Under the pieces are notes generated by a model. It saw nothing but the letters and a program-made list of their open reading frames with translations, did no database searches and was not told where the DNA came from. The position numbers were made by a program, and so were the translations under genes. From Bradyrhizobium sp. CCBAU 51765 (GTDB taxonomy: Bacteria; Pseudomonadota; Alphaproteobacteria; Rhizobiales; Xanthobacteraceae), in contig NZ_CP030038.1 of NCBI RefSeq assembly GCF_015291725.1, positions 3,585,001-3,649,000 on the forward strand: DNA of 64,000 nucleotides, read 5' to 3'. Below, piece by piece: positions 53,633 to 62,923 of the stretch; the first letter of the stretch is position 1, and every line of letters begins with the position of its first letter.

Positions 53633-54055
53633 ATGGGCACAACTTTGAAACCTGAGAACACCGGTTTTCCTGCCACGCCGAGGCCCGATCCCATGCCGCA
53701 TCCGGACCATGCGGACTGCCGCGGGGTCGCCTCCGTGCTGTCCCGCGTCGGCGACAAATGGAGCGTGTTCGTCATCATGATGCTGAGCGACGGGCCGAAG
53801 CGCTTCAACGAGCTGAAGCGCATGATCAACGGCATCTCGCAGCGGATGCTGACCTTGACGCTGCGAGGTCTCGAGCGCGACGGCCTCGTCACGCGCACGA
53901 TCTTCCCGACCATCCCGCCCCGCGTCGATTACGAGCTCACCGATCTCGGCCGCGGTCTTCAGCAGCCGGTGAAGGCCCTCGGCGAGTGGGCGATCGAACA
54001 TCAGGTGCAGATCGCGGCAGCACGCACGCGGTTCGACGCGCGCAACGAGGGTTAG
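53633..54055 (+). CDS. HxlR family transcriptional regulator (divergent from azoR)
   Basis: A 140-residue winged-helix regulator with CRGVASVLSRVGDKWSVFVI, FNELKRMINGISQRMLTLTLRGLERDG (recognition region) and the wing PTIPPRVDYELTDLG. Cys29 lies at the position used for electrophile sensing in related proteins such as YodB/HypR. It is divergent from azoR and probably controls it. It differs from the HxlR protein 2 kb away. Confidence 0.92.
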   Translation: MGTTLKPENTGFPATPRPDPMPHPDHADCRGVASVLSRVGDKWSVFVIMMLSDGPKRFNELKRMINGISQRMLTLTLRGLERDGLVTRTIFPTIPPRVDYELTDLGRGLQQPVKALGEWAIEHQVQIAAARTRFDARNEG

Positions 54056-54118
54056 GACGTGATCAATCTCGGTTCACCGATGCGAGCCGACCGTCACCTC
54101 CCACTGAGGGGCACGCGC

Positions 54119-54323
54119 TTTACCCTCCCCTGGAGGGCAGGGCTATCGCATTTGAATTTTCGAGAGGCCGTCATGCCCGGGCTTGTCCCGGGCATCCACG
54201 TTCTTAGTGCTGCGTAGAAAGACGTGGATGGCCGGGACAAGCCCGGCCACGACGATGTGGAGAGGCTCGGTGCCCATAGCCCACATCTCATATGCGATAG
54301 CCCTGCGCTCCAGGGGAGGGTAA
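54119..54323. repeat. Nested palindromic element
   Basis: The outer arms (about 54119-54151 and 54292-54323; TACCCTCCCCTGGAG...GGGCTATCGCAT and its complement) enclose a second repeat (54169-54254) made of CGTCATGCCCGGGCTTGTC and GACAAGCCCGGCCACGACG arms around an ACGTGGATG-containing loop. The inner family recurs at 62784-62908. It lies between the convergent hxlR and dprA genes. Confidence 0.85.
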
Positions 54324-54328
54324 GCACT

Positions 54329-55447
54329 CTAAAGCAGCGACACCAATCCGCCGCCGTGGCGCTCTAGCCGGCCGGCGAGCTCGAGCTCCAGCAGCACGGT
54401 GCGCACGATCGTGGGCGAGGCGCCGGACATTCGTACGAGATCGTCGATCGAAACAGGCGCCGGACCGAGCAGGCCGATGATCTGATCACGGTCATGGCCC
54501 TGCGGATCACTCTCGAACGGCTCGCTGTCGGGCTCGCCTGCGGGGTGCATCAGGGGCCGCTCCATGATCGGCTGCACTGCATTTACGATGTCGGCGGCTT
54601 CCGTGACGAGCGTCGCGCCCTGCTTGATCAGGTCGTTGGCGCCGGCGGCACGCGGATCGAGCGGCGAGCCGGGCACCGCGAACACCTCGCGGCCCTGTTC
54701 GGCCGCCATGCGCGCGGTGATCAGCGAGCCCGAGCGGTGCGCGGCTTCCACGACGACGACGCCGAGCGAGGCGCCCGAGATCAGCCGGTTGCGGCGGGGA
54801 AAGTCGCGGGCGCGCGGGTCGTGGCCGAGCGGCATCTCGGAGATTGCCGCACCCGCGTGGCCGAGGATCGCGGCGAGCAAATCGCCATGCTCGGGCGGAT
54901 AGATGCAGTCATGGCCGCCCGCGAGCACGGCGATCGTGCCGTTCTCGACGCTCGCGCGGTGCGCGGCCTGATCGACGCCGCGGGCGAGGCCCGAGATGAC
55001 GACAAAGCCGGCTTCGCCAAGTTCGCGCGCGAGCTGACCGGCGAATTTCAAGCCCGCGCCGGAGGCGTTGCGCGAGCCGACGATGGCGATCATCGGCCGC
55101 ATCAGGGTTTTCGTGTCGCCGCGTACGGCGAGCAGCGGCGGTGCGTCGTCGATCATCGCCAGCCGCGCCGGATAGCCGTCCTCGCCGGGCGCCAGCCAGG
55201 CGATGCCGAACTTGCGGCTCGCGGCAAGCTCGGCCTTCGCCTCATCCGCGTTGCAGATACGCCCCGAGCGTACCGCGCCGCCGCGGCGGGCGAGATCGGG
55301 CAGCCGCTCCAGCGCTAGCCGCGCTGTGCCGAAATGATCGACCAGCGACCGGAAGGTGCGCGGCCCGACATTGTCGGAGCGGATCAGCCGCAGGCGGTCG
55401 ATCCGCTCAGCTTCGGTCAGCTCCACGCTGGGATTGATGGCGTCCAC
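54329..55447 (-). CDS. dprA: DNA-processing protein DprA
   Basis: A 372-residue Rossmann-fold protein that loads RecA on incoming single-stranded DNA in transformation. Core signatures are [55 protein letters not shown] and [30 protein letters not shown] helical N-terminal SAM-like segment and a C-terminal winged helix ([20 protein letters not shown]) complete it. The start is GTG at 55447 after AAGGAG. In related genomes dprA is usually next to plsY and topA. Confidence 0.95.
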   Translation of the reverse strand: MDAINPSVELTEAERIDRLRLIRSDNVGPRTFRSLVDHFGTARLALERLPDLARRGGAVRSGRICNADEAKAELAASRKFGIAWLAPGEDGYPARLAMIDDAPPLLAVRGDTKTLMRPMIAIVGSRNASGAGLKFAGQLARELGEAGFVVISGLARGVDQAAHRASVENGTIAVLAGGHDCIYPPEHGDLLAAILGHAGAAISEMPLGHDPRARDFPRRNRLISGASLGVVVVEAAHRSGSLITARMAAEQGREVFAVPGSPLDPRAAGANDLIKQGATLVTEAADIVNAVQPIMERPLMHPAGEPDSEPFESDPQGHDRDQIIGLLGPAPVSIDDLVRMSGASPTIVRTVLLELELAGRLERHGGGLVSLL

Positions 55448-55562
55448 GGTGTCTCCTTGCAGGGACAGCATGGAACAACCAGAAGGCGTTGCGCAACAGT
55501 CACCTGCGCTTGCGCGGCCTCGTCGCAATGCTAAAAGCGATCCCAATAAGAAGGATTTTGCC

Positions 55563-56804
55563 ATGATCTCACTTGCCGACCTCCAGCGCCGCATCGAAGC
55601 GGGGGAGATTTCGCCTGACGCTGCCATCGCGCAATCGCATGCGGCGATCGAAGCCAAGGAGAAGGACGTCCACGCCTTCGTCCGCCACGACAGGTCGGCG
55701 AAGGCGCAAGGCTCCGGGCCGCTGCGCGGCATCGCAGTCGGCATCAAGGACATCATCGACACCGCCAACATGCCGACCGAGATGGGCTCGGAGATCTATC
55801 GCGGCTGGCAGCCGCGCGCCGACGCACCTGTGGTGATGATGCTGAAGCGGGCAGGGGCCACCATCATCGGAAAGACCACCACGACCGCGTTCGCCTCGCG
55901 CGATCCGACCCCGACACTCAATCCGCACAATCTTGGTCATTCGCCGGGCGGCTCCTCCTCGGGCTCGGCGGCAGCCGTCGGCGCCGGCATGATCCCGCTG
56001 GCGCTGGGCACCCAGACCGGCGGTTCGGTGATCCGGCCAGCCGCCTATTGCGGGACGGCCGCGATCAAGCCGTCGTTCCGGATGCTGCCGACGGTCGGCG
56101 TGAAGTGCTACTCGTGGGCGCTCGACACCGTCGGCCTGTTCGGTGCGCGTGCTGAGGATCTCGCACGCGGACTGTTGGCGATGACGGGCCGCACCGAATT
56201 TTCGGGCATCGCCCCGGCGAAGCCGCCCCGCATCGGCGTCGTCAGGCAGGAGTTTGCCGGCGCGGTCGAGCCGGCGGCCGAAGAGGGGCTGCTGGCCGCG
56301 ATCAAGGCGGCCGAGCGCGCCGGTGCCAGCGTGAAGGTCATCGATCTCCCCGAGGCGGTGCAGCAAGCCTGGCGCATCCATCCCATCATCCAGGACTTCG
56401 AGGCGCATCGCGCGCTCGCCTGGGAGTTTTCCGAGCGTCACGACGAGATCGCGCCGATGCTGCGCGCCAGTCTCGATGCGACGGTCGGGCTGACGCCGAA
56501 GGAATATGACGAGGCGCGCCGGATCAGCCGTCGCGGCCGGCGCGAGCTCGGCGAACTGTTCGAAGGTGTCGACGTGCTCTTGACCTATTCGGCGCCAGGC
56601 ACGGCGCCGGCCAAGGAGCTCGCGAGCACCGGCGATCCCCGCTACAACCGGCTCTGGACGCTGATGGGCAATCCTTGCGTCAACGTGCCTGTCCTGAAGG
56701 TCGGCGGCCTGCCGATCGGCGTGCAGGTGATCGCCCGCTTCGGCAACGATCCGCTCGCGCTTGCGGCGGCCTGGTTTCTGGAGGACGCGCTGGCGCGGGC
56801 GTGA
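55563..56804 (+). CDS. Amidase (amidase signature family)
   Basis: A 413-residue amide hydrolase. The Ser-cisSer-Lys triad is clear: Lys62 (VGIKDIID), Ser131 ([10 protein letters not shown]) and Ser155 ([12 protein letters not shown]). This is the spacing of malonamidase-type enzymes. The length is slightly short, without an extra C-terminal domain. The substrate is unknown. AAGAAGGA precedes the ATG. It is divergent from dprA and is followed by an AraC regulator 40 bases downstream. Confidence 0.93.
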   Translation: MISLADLQRRIEAGEISPDAAIAQSHAAIEAKEKDVHAFVRHDRSAKAQGSGPLRGIAVGIKDIIDTANMPTEMGSEIYRGWQPRADAPVVMMLKRAGATIIGKTTTTAFASRDPTPTLNPHNLGHSPGGSSSGSAAAVGAGMIPLALGTQTGGSVIRPAAYCGTAAIKPSFRMLPTVGVKCYSWALDTVGLFGARAEDLARGLLAMTGRTEFSGIAPAKPPRIGVVRQEFAGAVEPAAEEGLLAAIKAAERAGASVKVIDLPEAVQQAWRIHPIIQDFEAHRALAWEFSERHDEIAPMLRASLDATVGLTPKEYDEARRISRRGRRELGELFEGVDVLLTYSAPGTAPAKELASTGDPRYNRLWTLMGNPCVNVPVLKVGGLPIGVQVIARFGNDPLALAAAWFLEDALARA

Positions 56805-56844
56805 GTGTGCGCCTCAATTTTATGTGAGCGCTGCGGATGCAACC

Positions 56845-57732
56845 GTGCCGCAGCTGGCCCGACCAATTGAACTCATGACCCTGCCGAACCCACACTGCAC
56901 AGCCGGCTCGCAGTTCTTCGCCGCCGGCGCAGGCCTCGACGGCATCGTCGAGTCGTTTTGCGATGTCGATCTCGCCGACGCCGCGTTCGCGCGTGCGTGC
57001 ACCATCAACGTGCTGCCGACGACGGCGCCGGTCGTCATCGTGCACTACCGCGCGCCGATGGCCTCGCAGCGCGGCACCTACAAGCGCACCATCAACGGCA
57101 TGCACACCCGTGCCGCGGCGCTGAAGCCATGCGGCCCGGTCGGCGCCGTGCTGGTTCGGCTCAAGGCCGACGCGGCCGATCGCGTGCTCGGGGTGAGGCC
57201 CGCCGACTTGCTCGATGCCAGCATCGAGCTGTCGGACATTTTTGGCGACGGCGCCGCCGCGCGGCTCGAGGCGCAACTGGCCGAGGCCGGCAGCGCAGCG
57301 GCGCGCGTTGCCTGCATGCGGGATTTTCTCCGGACGAGGACAGGGCCGGGCTGCCTCGATCCGCTGGCAGTGCAGGCGATGCGCGCGATCCAGCGCAATC
57401 CGTCGATCTCCATGCGCAGGCTTGCCGGACTTCTCGACATCGGCGAGCGCAGCCTGCAACGGCGCTTCAAGGCGGAGACCGGCGCGAGCGCAAAGCAGTT
57501 TGCGCGGATCGAGCGGATGCAGCAGGCGGTCGCCGCATATCGCGCCGGACTTGATTGGGCCGGAGTCGCGCATGCGAGCGGCTTCACCGACCAGGCGCAT
57601 CTGATCCGCGATTTCCGCGCGCTCGCAGGTGTGCCGCCGGACGCATTCTGCCGGCGTGCCGCGGCCGAGCGCGTGCAGGCCTGGAACACGGAACTCGCTG
57701 CGTCGGATTTTTACAATACGTTCATCGCCTAG
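56845..57732 (+). CDS. AraC family transcriptional regulator
   Basis: A 295-residue regulator with an N-terminal beta-rich sensor region and a C-terminal AraC helix-turn-helix (ISMRRLAGLLDIGERSLQRRFKAETG and WAGVAHASGFTDQAHLIRDFRALAG, about 190-275). The start is uncertain: the GTG at 56845, a GTG at 56824 and the ATG at 56875 are all in frame, and none has a strong ribosome-binding site. It lies between an amidase and a cupin gene, all on the same strand, and may control either. Confidence 0.85.
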   Translation: MPQLARPIELMTLPNPHCTAGSQFFAAGAGLDGIVESFCDVDLADAAFARACTINVLPTTAPVVIVHYRAPMASQRGTYKRTINGMHTRAAALKPCGPVGAVLVRLKADAADRVLGVRPADLLDASIELSDIFGDGAAARLEAQLAEAGSAAARVACMRDFLRTRTGPGCLDPLAVQAMRAIQRNPSISMRRLAGLLDIGERSLQRRFKAETGASAKQFARIERMQQAVAAYRAGLDWAGVAHASGFTDQAHLIRDFRALAGVPPDAFCRRAAAERVQAWNTELAASDFYNTFIA

Positions 57733-57774
57733 GTCGCTACCAGCACGTCTCCTGAACCTGCAAGGAGACATGAC

Positions 57775-58371
57775 ATGCTGACCGAGATCGCCCGCGGCAC
57801 GCGGCTGCGCAATGCCTTCAACAAGGAGACGTTCGTCTTCTCCGGCCCGCTCGACAATCTCGACGTCGCGCGGTTCGGCGTGATTCTCGAAAAGGGCGGC
57901 TCGGGCGGCGGCAATGCGCTGGTGCATGTCCATCCCGGCGCGGACGAGCATTTCGCGGTGAGGAGCGGTCGCGTCAAGATCGTCGTCGACGGGCGCGAGC
58001 AAGTGGTGGAGGCGGGCGGCGGTGTGACCGTACCCCGCGGCCGGCCGCACTACTTCGCCAACGTCGGCGAGGGCAATGCCGAGCTCGAGGTCTCGTTCAC
58101 GCCGGCGCAGCAGCATCTGCGCTTCTTCGCCAATTTCGTCACGCTCACGGTGAAGCAGCCCAAATGGTTCTCAAGCGCCGGCGATCCGAACTTCCTGCTG
58201 ATCGCACTGGTGCTACACACCTATCGCAATCACATGTATCTGGCCGGCGTGCCGATCTGGCTGCAAAAACTGCTGTTCGCCGTGCTTGCGCCGATGGCGC
58301 GCCTTGCCGGCTATCGGTTGGCGATCGAGCCGTTGCGTGAGGCGCCGGCCAGGTTAGGCCTTGCCGCGTGA
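57775..58371 (+). CDS. Cupin protein with C-terminal hydrophobic helices
   Basis: A 198-residue protein. The first 110 residues form a cupin barrel with metal ligands in ALVHVHPGADEHFAV (His-x-His, Glu) and GRPHYFAN. The C-terminal 80 residues have two amphipathic or hydrophobic helices (FLLIALVLHTYR, WLQKLLFAVLAPMARLAGY), which could attach it to the membrane. AAGGAGA precedes the ATG. The gene follows the AraC regulator by 42 bases. The function is unknown. Confidence 0.85.
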   Translation: MLTEIARGTRLRNAFNKETFVFSGPLDNLDVARFGVILEKGGSGGGNALVHVHPGADEHFAVRSGRVKIVVDGREQVVEAGGGVTVPRGRPHYFANVGEGNAELEVSFTPAQQHLRFFANFVTLTVKQPKWFSSAGDPNFLLIALVLHTYRNHMYLAGVPIWLQKLLFAVLAPMARLAGYRLAIEPLREAPARLGLAA

Positions 58372-58380
58372 GGCGAGGGA

Positions 58381-59565
58381 TTAGACCAGTGCCGGCTCGG
58401 CTGCCGCGGGCGCGGCTCCCTGCGTCGCACCCGCGTCTTGCCCGAGCCAGCGTGCGGCGGCCTCGCGACCGCTCCGGTGCAGCAGGCGAATGAAGCCGCG
58501 GCCGAGATCGGTCGATGAGCGCTGTGCCAGGCCGTCGACGGAGTCTTCTGCCGCGATCCTGGTGAGGCGCAGCGAAGGCGCAGCATGAGCCTGCACCCAT
58601 TCGATCGCCGCGATCTCGGCATTGAGGGCGGCGTTGGCCACGATCTGGTCGAGCCTGCGGTCGATCGCGGCGAGCGTGATCGGCACATATCCGTCGCGCG
58701 TCGGCGTGACCTGGACGAGCAGGACGTCGGACGTCGTCGTTTGCTGCGCCAGCCGCAGCAGCGGCGGATTGCCGCCGAAGCCACCGTCCCAATAGGCCTC
58801 GCCGTCGATCTCGACGGCGCAGTGAACCAGCGGCGGACAGGTCGAGGCCAGCGCGACGTCCGCGGTGATGGCGTCGTTGGCGAAGATCTGCTGCTGCCCG
58901 TCGCGGATCCGCGTCGCCGCGATCAGCAGCTTCGGGCAGCGCGCGTCGCGCAAGATCGAAAAGTTGATGTCGCGCGCCAGCGCCTGCCGCAGCGGATCGA
59001 GATCGAACGGATCGAACTGCCCGGAGCGCAGCGTCGGGCCGAACGCGACCGAGCTGCCCACCGGCGAAAAGCCGCCGACAAGCATCAGCGAGCGGAACGA
59101 GGCCTCGTGCATCAGCCGGACCCAGAACCGGTTCAGCCGGCTGCGGGCGCCTTCACGGCCGCCTTCGGCAAGGCCGCAGGCGAGCAGCAGCGCATTGATG
59201 GCGCCGGCGCTGGCGCCGCTGACGGTGTCGATCGCGATGTCAGGCTCTTCCAGCAACCGCTCCAGCACGCCCCAGGTGAAGGCGGCAAAGGTGCCGCCGC
59301 CCTGGAGCGCTAGCGAGAGTTTTCGCGGCGGCCATTGTCCGGAACGCGCCTGCGGGAGCGCGACCGGTGCAGCCTTGGTGACCACGACGTCGCGCGGAGC
59401 GTCGGCTTGCGCGACGGGTTCAGGCTGCGGCACTTGCGGCGAAGCGGGCGCGGGCGGCGGCGCATCGGACCAGATATTGGTCGCCGAGAGCAGCCGGCTC
59501 GCCGCGCTGCCGGAAGCACTGAGCGAACCAACCCCGTCATGCGTGCCGTCAATCATCTGGCTCAT
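58381..59565 (-). CDS. Patatin-like phospholipase family protein
   Basis: A 394-residue protein. The patatin domain (about 85-300) has the oxyanion loop LALQGGGTFAAF, the Ser nucleophile in GASAG and the catalytic Asp in YWDGGFGGNPP, a Ser-Asp dyad hydrolase. The first 80 residues are Ser/Pro/Ala-rich and probably disordered; no signal peptide is seen. Such proteins hydrolyse membrane lipids or the esters of storage polymers. The ATG at 59565 (MSQMIDGTHDG) is used. Confidence 0.9.
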   Translation of the reverse strand: MSQMIDGTHDGVGSLSASGSAASRLLSATNIWSDAPPPAPASPQVPQPEPVAQADAPRDVVVTKAAPVALPQARSGQWPPRKLSLALQGGGTFAAFTWGVLERLLEEPDIAIDTVSGASAGAINALLLACGLAEGGREGARSRLNRFWVRLMHEASFRSLMLVGGFSPVGSSVAFGPTLRSGQFDPFDLDPLRQALARDINFSILRDARCPKLLIAATRIRDGQQQIFANDAITADVALASTCPPLVHCAVEIDGEAYWDGGFGGNPPLLRLAQQTTTSDVLLVQVTPTRDGYVPITLAAIDRRLDQIVANAALNAEIAAIEWVQAHAAPSLRLTRIAAEDSVDGLAQRSSTDLGRGFIRLLHRSGREAAARWLGQDAGATQGAAPAAAEPALV

Positions 59566-59730
59566 TCTGAGCAACCGCGTAACGCCGTTTCCTGTGTCAG
59601 GATGACAGGCCTGGAACCCGTTCGCTACTGTCTGCACCGAGCGGTGCGGAAGTTGCGAACAGGATTTGGCGTACAATGCGGAGGGGGTGCGGCGATATCC
59701 GTACTTTTTTCCGGCTTCAGGTTCTTGTTG

Positions 59731-59777
59731 GACGCGTTTTCTTGACGCGAACCGGCACCCACTTCGCGCGAAACGCT
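59731..59777. repeat. Dispersed repeat, family G copy 2 (inverted)
   Basis: GACGCGTTTTCTTGACGCGAA followed by CACTTCGCGCGAAACGC is the inverted counterpart of 40851-40900. It lies in the gap between the patatin and plsY genes (59566-59777), which holds no gene. Confidence 0.7.
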
Positions 59778-60374
59778 TCAGGCCTTTTCGCCGATCCGGC
59801 TTTCCTTGCCGGTTTGCAGGCGCCTGATGTTCTCGCGATGCGCGTAGAACAAGAGCAGCGTCAGCACCGCCGTCAGCGCCGACAACGCGAGGTGGCCGAA
59901 CCACCACAGGAACATGGGCGTGATAAAGGCCGCCACCAGCGCGGAGAGCGAGGAATAGCGGGTGGTGAAGGCGGTCGCCAGCCACAGCACGCAGAACACG
60001 ACGGCGCCCGGCCAGAACAGGCCAAGCAGGACGCCGATATAGACGGCGACGCCCTTGCCGCCCTTGAACTTGAGCCAGACCGGGAAGAGGTGGCCGAGGA
60101 AGGCGCCGAGCCCGGCCACCATGGCGGCGTTGGGCCCCGCGATGTAGCCGGCGATCACCACGGCCACGGTGCCCTTGAGCGCGTCGAACAGCAGGGTGGC
60201 CGCGGCAAGGCTCTTGCGTCCCGTGCGCAGCACATTGGTGGCGCCGATGCTGCCGGAGCCGATCGAGCGGATATCCTGCGTGCCCGCGAGCCTGGTCAGG
60301 ACGAGCCCGAACGGAATCGAGCCGAGGAGATAGCCGATGACGAAGGCCACCGGCAAAAATGCTTCAAGCCCCAT
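59778..60374 (-). CDS. plsY: Glycerol-3-phosphate acyltransferase PlsY
   Basis: A 198-residue inner-membrane enzyme that transfers acyl groups from acyl-phosphate to glycerol-3-phosphate, the first step of phospholipid synthesis. There are five hydrophobic helices. Conserved blocks are [37 protein letters not shown] and [21 protein letters not shown]. It lies 47 bases after the dihydroorotase-like gene on the same strand. Confidence 0.95.
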   Translation of the reverse strand: MGLEAFLPVAFVIGYLLGSIPFGLVLTRLAGTQDIRSIGSGSIGATNVLRTGRKSLAAATLLFDALKGTVAVVIAGYIAGPNAAMVAGLGAFLGHLFPVWLKFKGGKGVAVYIGVLLGLFWPGAVVFCVLWLATAFTTRYSSLSALVAAFITPMFLWWFGHLALSALTAVLTLLLFYAHRENIRRLQTGKESRIGEKA

Positions 60375-60421
60375 GACGGCAGCTCCAAAGGCAGGATTCG
60401 CGTGTTGAACGATCGCGTATG

Positions 60422-61729
60422 TCAGACATGCTCGTAGACCGTCCGGCCGCCGACAATGGTGCGCACCACGCGGCCTGTAAAGCGGGCCTCGTCGAACGGG
60501 GTGTTCTTGCAGGGTGATTTGAGGTCGGCGGGATCGACCACCCAGGGCGTGTCTGGATCGATCACGATGACGTCGGCGGGGCTGCCGGCGCGCAGGGTTC
60601 CGCCGGGCAGCCCAAGCAGCTCGGCCGGACGGGTCGACATCGCCCGGATCAGCGTCTTCAGCTCCAATTCGCCATTGTGCACCAGCCGCAGGCCGGCCGG
60701 CAGCATGGTCTCGAGCCCGACGGCGCCGGGCGCGGCTTCCGCGAACGGCAGGCGCTTGACCTCGACGTCCTGCGGATTGTGGTCGGACATGATGACGTCG
60801 AGGAGGCCGGAGGCGATCGCCGCTACCAGCGCGCGGCGGTCGTCCTCGGTCCGCAGCGGCGGCGACAGCTTCAGGAAGGATCGATAGGGGCCGATGTCGT
60901 TCTCGTTCAGCGCCAGATGGTTGATCGAGACCGAGGCGCTGACGGCGAGCCCGGCGTCGCGGGCGCGCTGGAGGATGTCGAGGGAGTCGATGCAGGTCAG
61001 CGAGGCCGCGTGGTAGCGCCCGCCGGTGAGCGCGACGAGGCGCAGGTCGCGCTCCAGCATCACGGCTTCGGCGGCATTGGGGATGCCCATCAGGCCGAGC
61101 CGGGTCGCGAACTCGCCCTCGTTCATCACGCCTTCGCCGACGAGGTCAGGGTCCTCGGTGTGATGCACGATCAGCGCGTCGAAGTCGCGGGCATAGGTCA
61201 GCGCGCGGCGCATGACCTGCGCGTTGGTCACGCTCTTGTCGCCGTCGCTGAAGGCGACCGCGCCGGCCGCTTTCAGGAGGCCGAACTCGGTCATCTCCTC
61301 GCCATGCATGCCCTTGGTGAGCGCCGCCATCGGCTGGATGTTGACGATCGCGGTGTCGCGGGCGCGGCGCATCACGAAGTCGACGGTTGCCGAATTGTCG
61401 ATGACGGGAGAGGTGGCCGGCTGGCAGATGATGGTGGTGATGCCGCCCGTCGCGGCGGCCTGGCTCGCGGAGGCAAAGGTCTCGCGATGGCTGAGGCCGG
61501 GCTCGCCGACGAAGGCGCGCATGTCGATCAGGCCCGGTGCCACGATCTTGCCGGAGCAGTTGACGATGTCGGTGCCCTCGGGGACGCCGGCCGCGCCGAT
61601 GCCGCGGCGGGTCTCGCGGATGGTGCCGTCCGCAATGAGAACGTCGCCGATGCCGTCGAAATCCCTGGAGGGATCGACGACGCGGGCATTGGCGAGCAGG
61701 ATGGGGCGGCGATCGGTCAGCATCGGCAT
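60422..61729 (-). CDS. pyrC: Dihydroorotase-like protein, probably non-catalytic (PyrX type)
   Basis: A 435-residue amidohydrolase-fold protein. The overall pattern is dihydroorotase ([49 protein letters not shown]). The metal-binding HxH expected after GLID is Arg71-Ala-Phe73, and the later His of YHxxH is Ser243; His190 and Asp316 remain. Loss of metal ligands matches the inactive subunits that stabilise aspartate carbamoyltransferase in Pseudomonas-like systems. Its ATG overlaps the pyrB stop (TGATG), so it is made with PyrB. A functional dihydroorotase should be encoded elsewhere. Confidence 0.9.
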   Translation of the reverse strand: MPMLTDRRPILLANARVVDPSRDFDGIGDVLIADGTIRETRRGIGAAGVPEGTDIVNCSGKIVAPGLIDMRAFVGEPGLSHRETFASASQAAATGGITTIICQPATSPVIDNSATVDFVMRRARDTAIVNIQPMAALTKGMHGEEMTEFGLLKAAGAVAFSDGDKSVTNAQVMRRALTYARDFDALIVHHTEDPDLVGEGVMNEGEFATRLGLMGIPNAAEAVMLERDLRLVALTGGRYHAASLTCIDSLDILQRARDAGLAVSASVSINHLALNENDIGPYRSFLKLSPPLRTEDDRRALVAAIASGLLDVIMSDHNPQDVEVKRLPFAEAAPGAVGLETMLPAGLRLVHNGELELKTLIRAMSTRPAELLGLPGGTLRAGSPADVIVIDPDTPWVVDPADLKSPCKNTPFDEARFTGRVVRTIVGGRTVYEHV

Positions 61730-62676
61730 CACGCGTTCGGCAGGTTGCGGGCGAGCGCTTCCAGCACGGCCATGCGCACGGCGACGCCCATTTCCACCTG
61801 TTCGCGGATCAGGGACTGGGCGCCGTCGGCCACGATCGAGTCGATCTCCACGCCACGGTTCATGGGACCCGGATGCATCACGAGGGCATCCGGCTTGGCG
61901 TAGGCGAGCTTCTTCTGGTCGAGCCCGAAATAATGGAAGTATTCCGACGACGAGGGCACGAAGGAGCCGTTCATGCGTTCGCGCTGCAGCCGCAGCATCA
62001 TGACGATGTCGGCGCCCTCGAGGCCCTCGCGCATGTCGCGCGCCACCTCGACGCCCATCCGCTCGATGCCGGGTGGCAGCAGGGTGGAGGGCCCGACGAC
62101 GCGGACGCGGGCGCCCATGGTGTTGAGCAGGATGATGTTGGAGCGGGCCACGCGCGAATGCAGCACGTCGCCGCAGATCGCGACCACGAGGCCCTCGATA
62201 CGGCCCTTGTTGCGGCGGATGGTGAGCGCGTCGAGCAGCGCCTGCGTCGGATGCTCGTGTGCGCCGTCGCCGGCATTGATCACGGAACCGTCAACCTTGC
62301 GCGCCAGCAGTTCCACCGCGCCGGAGGCATGATGGCGCACCACCAGGATGTCCGGGTGCATCGCATTCAGTGTCACGGCAGTGTCGATCAGGGTCTCGCC
62401 CTTGCGGATCGAGGACGAGGACACCGACATGTTCATGACGTCTGCGCCGAGCCGCTTGCCCGCGAGCTCGAACGAGGACTGGGTCCGGGTGGACGCCTCG
62501 AAGAAGAGGTTCACCTGCGTCCGTCCACGCAGGACGGTGCGCTTCTTGTCAACCTGTCGGTTGACCTCGACATATTCTTCGGACAGGTCAAGGAGGCCGC
62601 TGATGTCGGCCGCGGAAAGGCCCTCGATGCCCAGCAAATGCCGGTGGCCGAGGACGAAGGTCGATTTCGATGTCAT
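61729..62676 (-). CDS. pyrB: Aspartate carbamoyltransferase catalytic subunit
   Basis: A 315-residue enzyme that joins carbamoyl phosphate and aspartate in pyrimidine synthesis. The carbamoyl-phosphate loop [13 protein letters not shown] is at about residue 57; [23 protein letters not shown] and [11 protein letters not shown] are conserved. The ATG at 62676 gives [16 protein letters not shown]. It overlaps the following dihydroorotase-like gene; no pyrI is present, as is usual for this class. Confidence 0.96.
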   Translation of the reverse strand: MTSKSTFVLGHRHLLGIEGLSAADISGLLDLSEEYVEVNRQVDKKRTVLRGRTQVNLFFEASTRTQSSFELAGKRLGADVMNMSVSSSSIRKGETLIDTAVTLNAMHPDILVVRHHASGAVELLARKVDGSVINAGDGAHEHPTQALLDALTIRRNKGRIEGLVVAICGDVLHSRVARSNIILLNTMGARVRVVGPSTLLPPGIERMGVEVARDMREGLEGADIVMMLRLQRERMNGSFVPSSSEYFHYFGLDQKKLAYAKPDALVMHPGPMNRGVEIDSIVADGAQSLIREQVEMGVAVRMAVLEALARNLPNA

Positions 62677-62781
62677 TAAAAGCAGAGCTATAGGGGCGGA
62701 TGGCGGGGGGAGCAAGGGGCAAAGAGCGGGGCGGGAGTTATCCCCTGATCTGTCGGCGCGGGCGGCGCGACGTCATCCTCT

Positions 62782-62908
62782 CCGTCATGCCCGGGCTTGT
62801 CCCGCCTGCGCGGCCGAAGCCGCTTCGGCGCGGCGAAGGCCCGGGCATCCACGCTCTTCTATCGCATTTGACGCAAAAGAACGTGGATGGCCGGGACAAG
62901 CCATGACG
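62782..62908. repeat. Interspersed repeat, family C copy 2
   Basis: CGTCATGCCCGGGCTTGTC at one end and GCCGGGACAAGCCATGACG at the other, with internal CCCGGGCATCCACG and ACGTGGATGGCC. It is the family of the inner element at 54169-54254, but with an extra GCCGAAGCCGCTTCGGC hairpin. Its right end lies 15 bases before the dipeptidase start codon. Confidence 0.8.
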
Positions 62909-62923
62909 GTTGGAGGCCATAGC

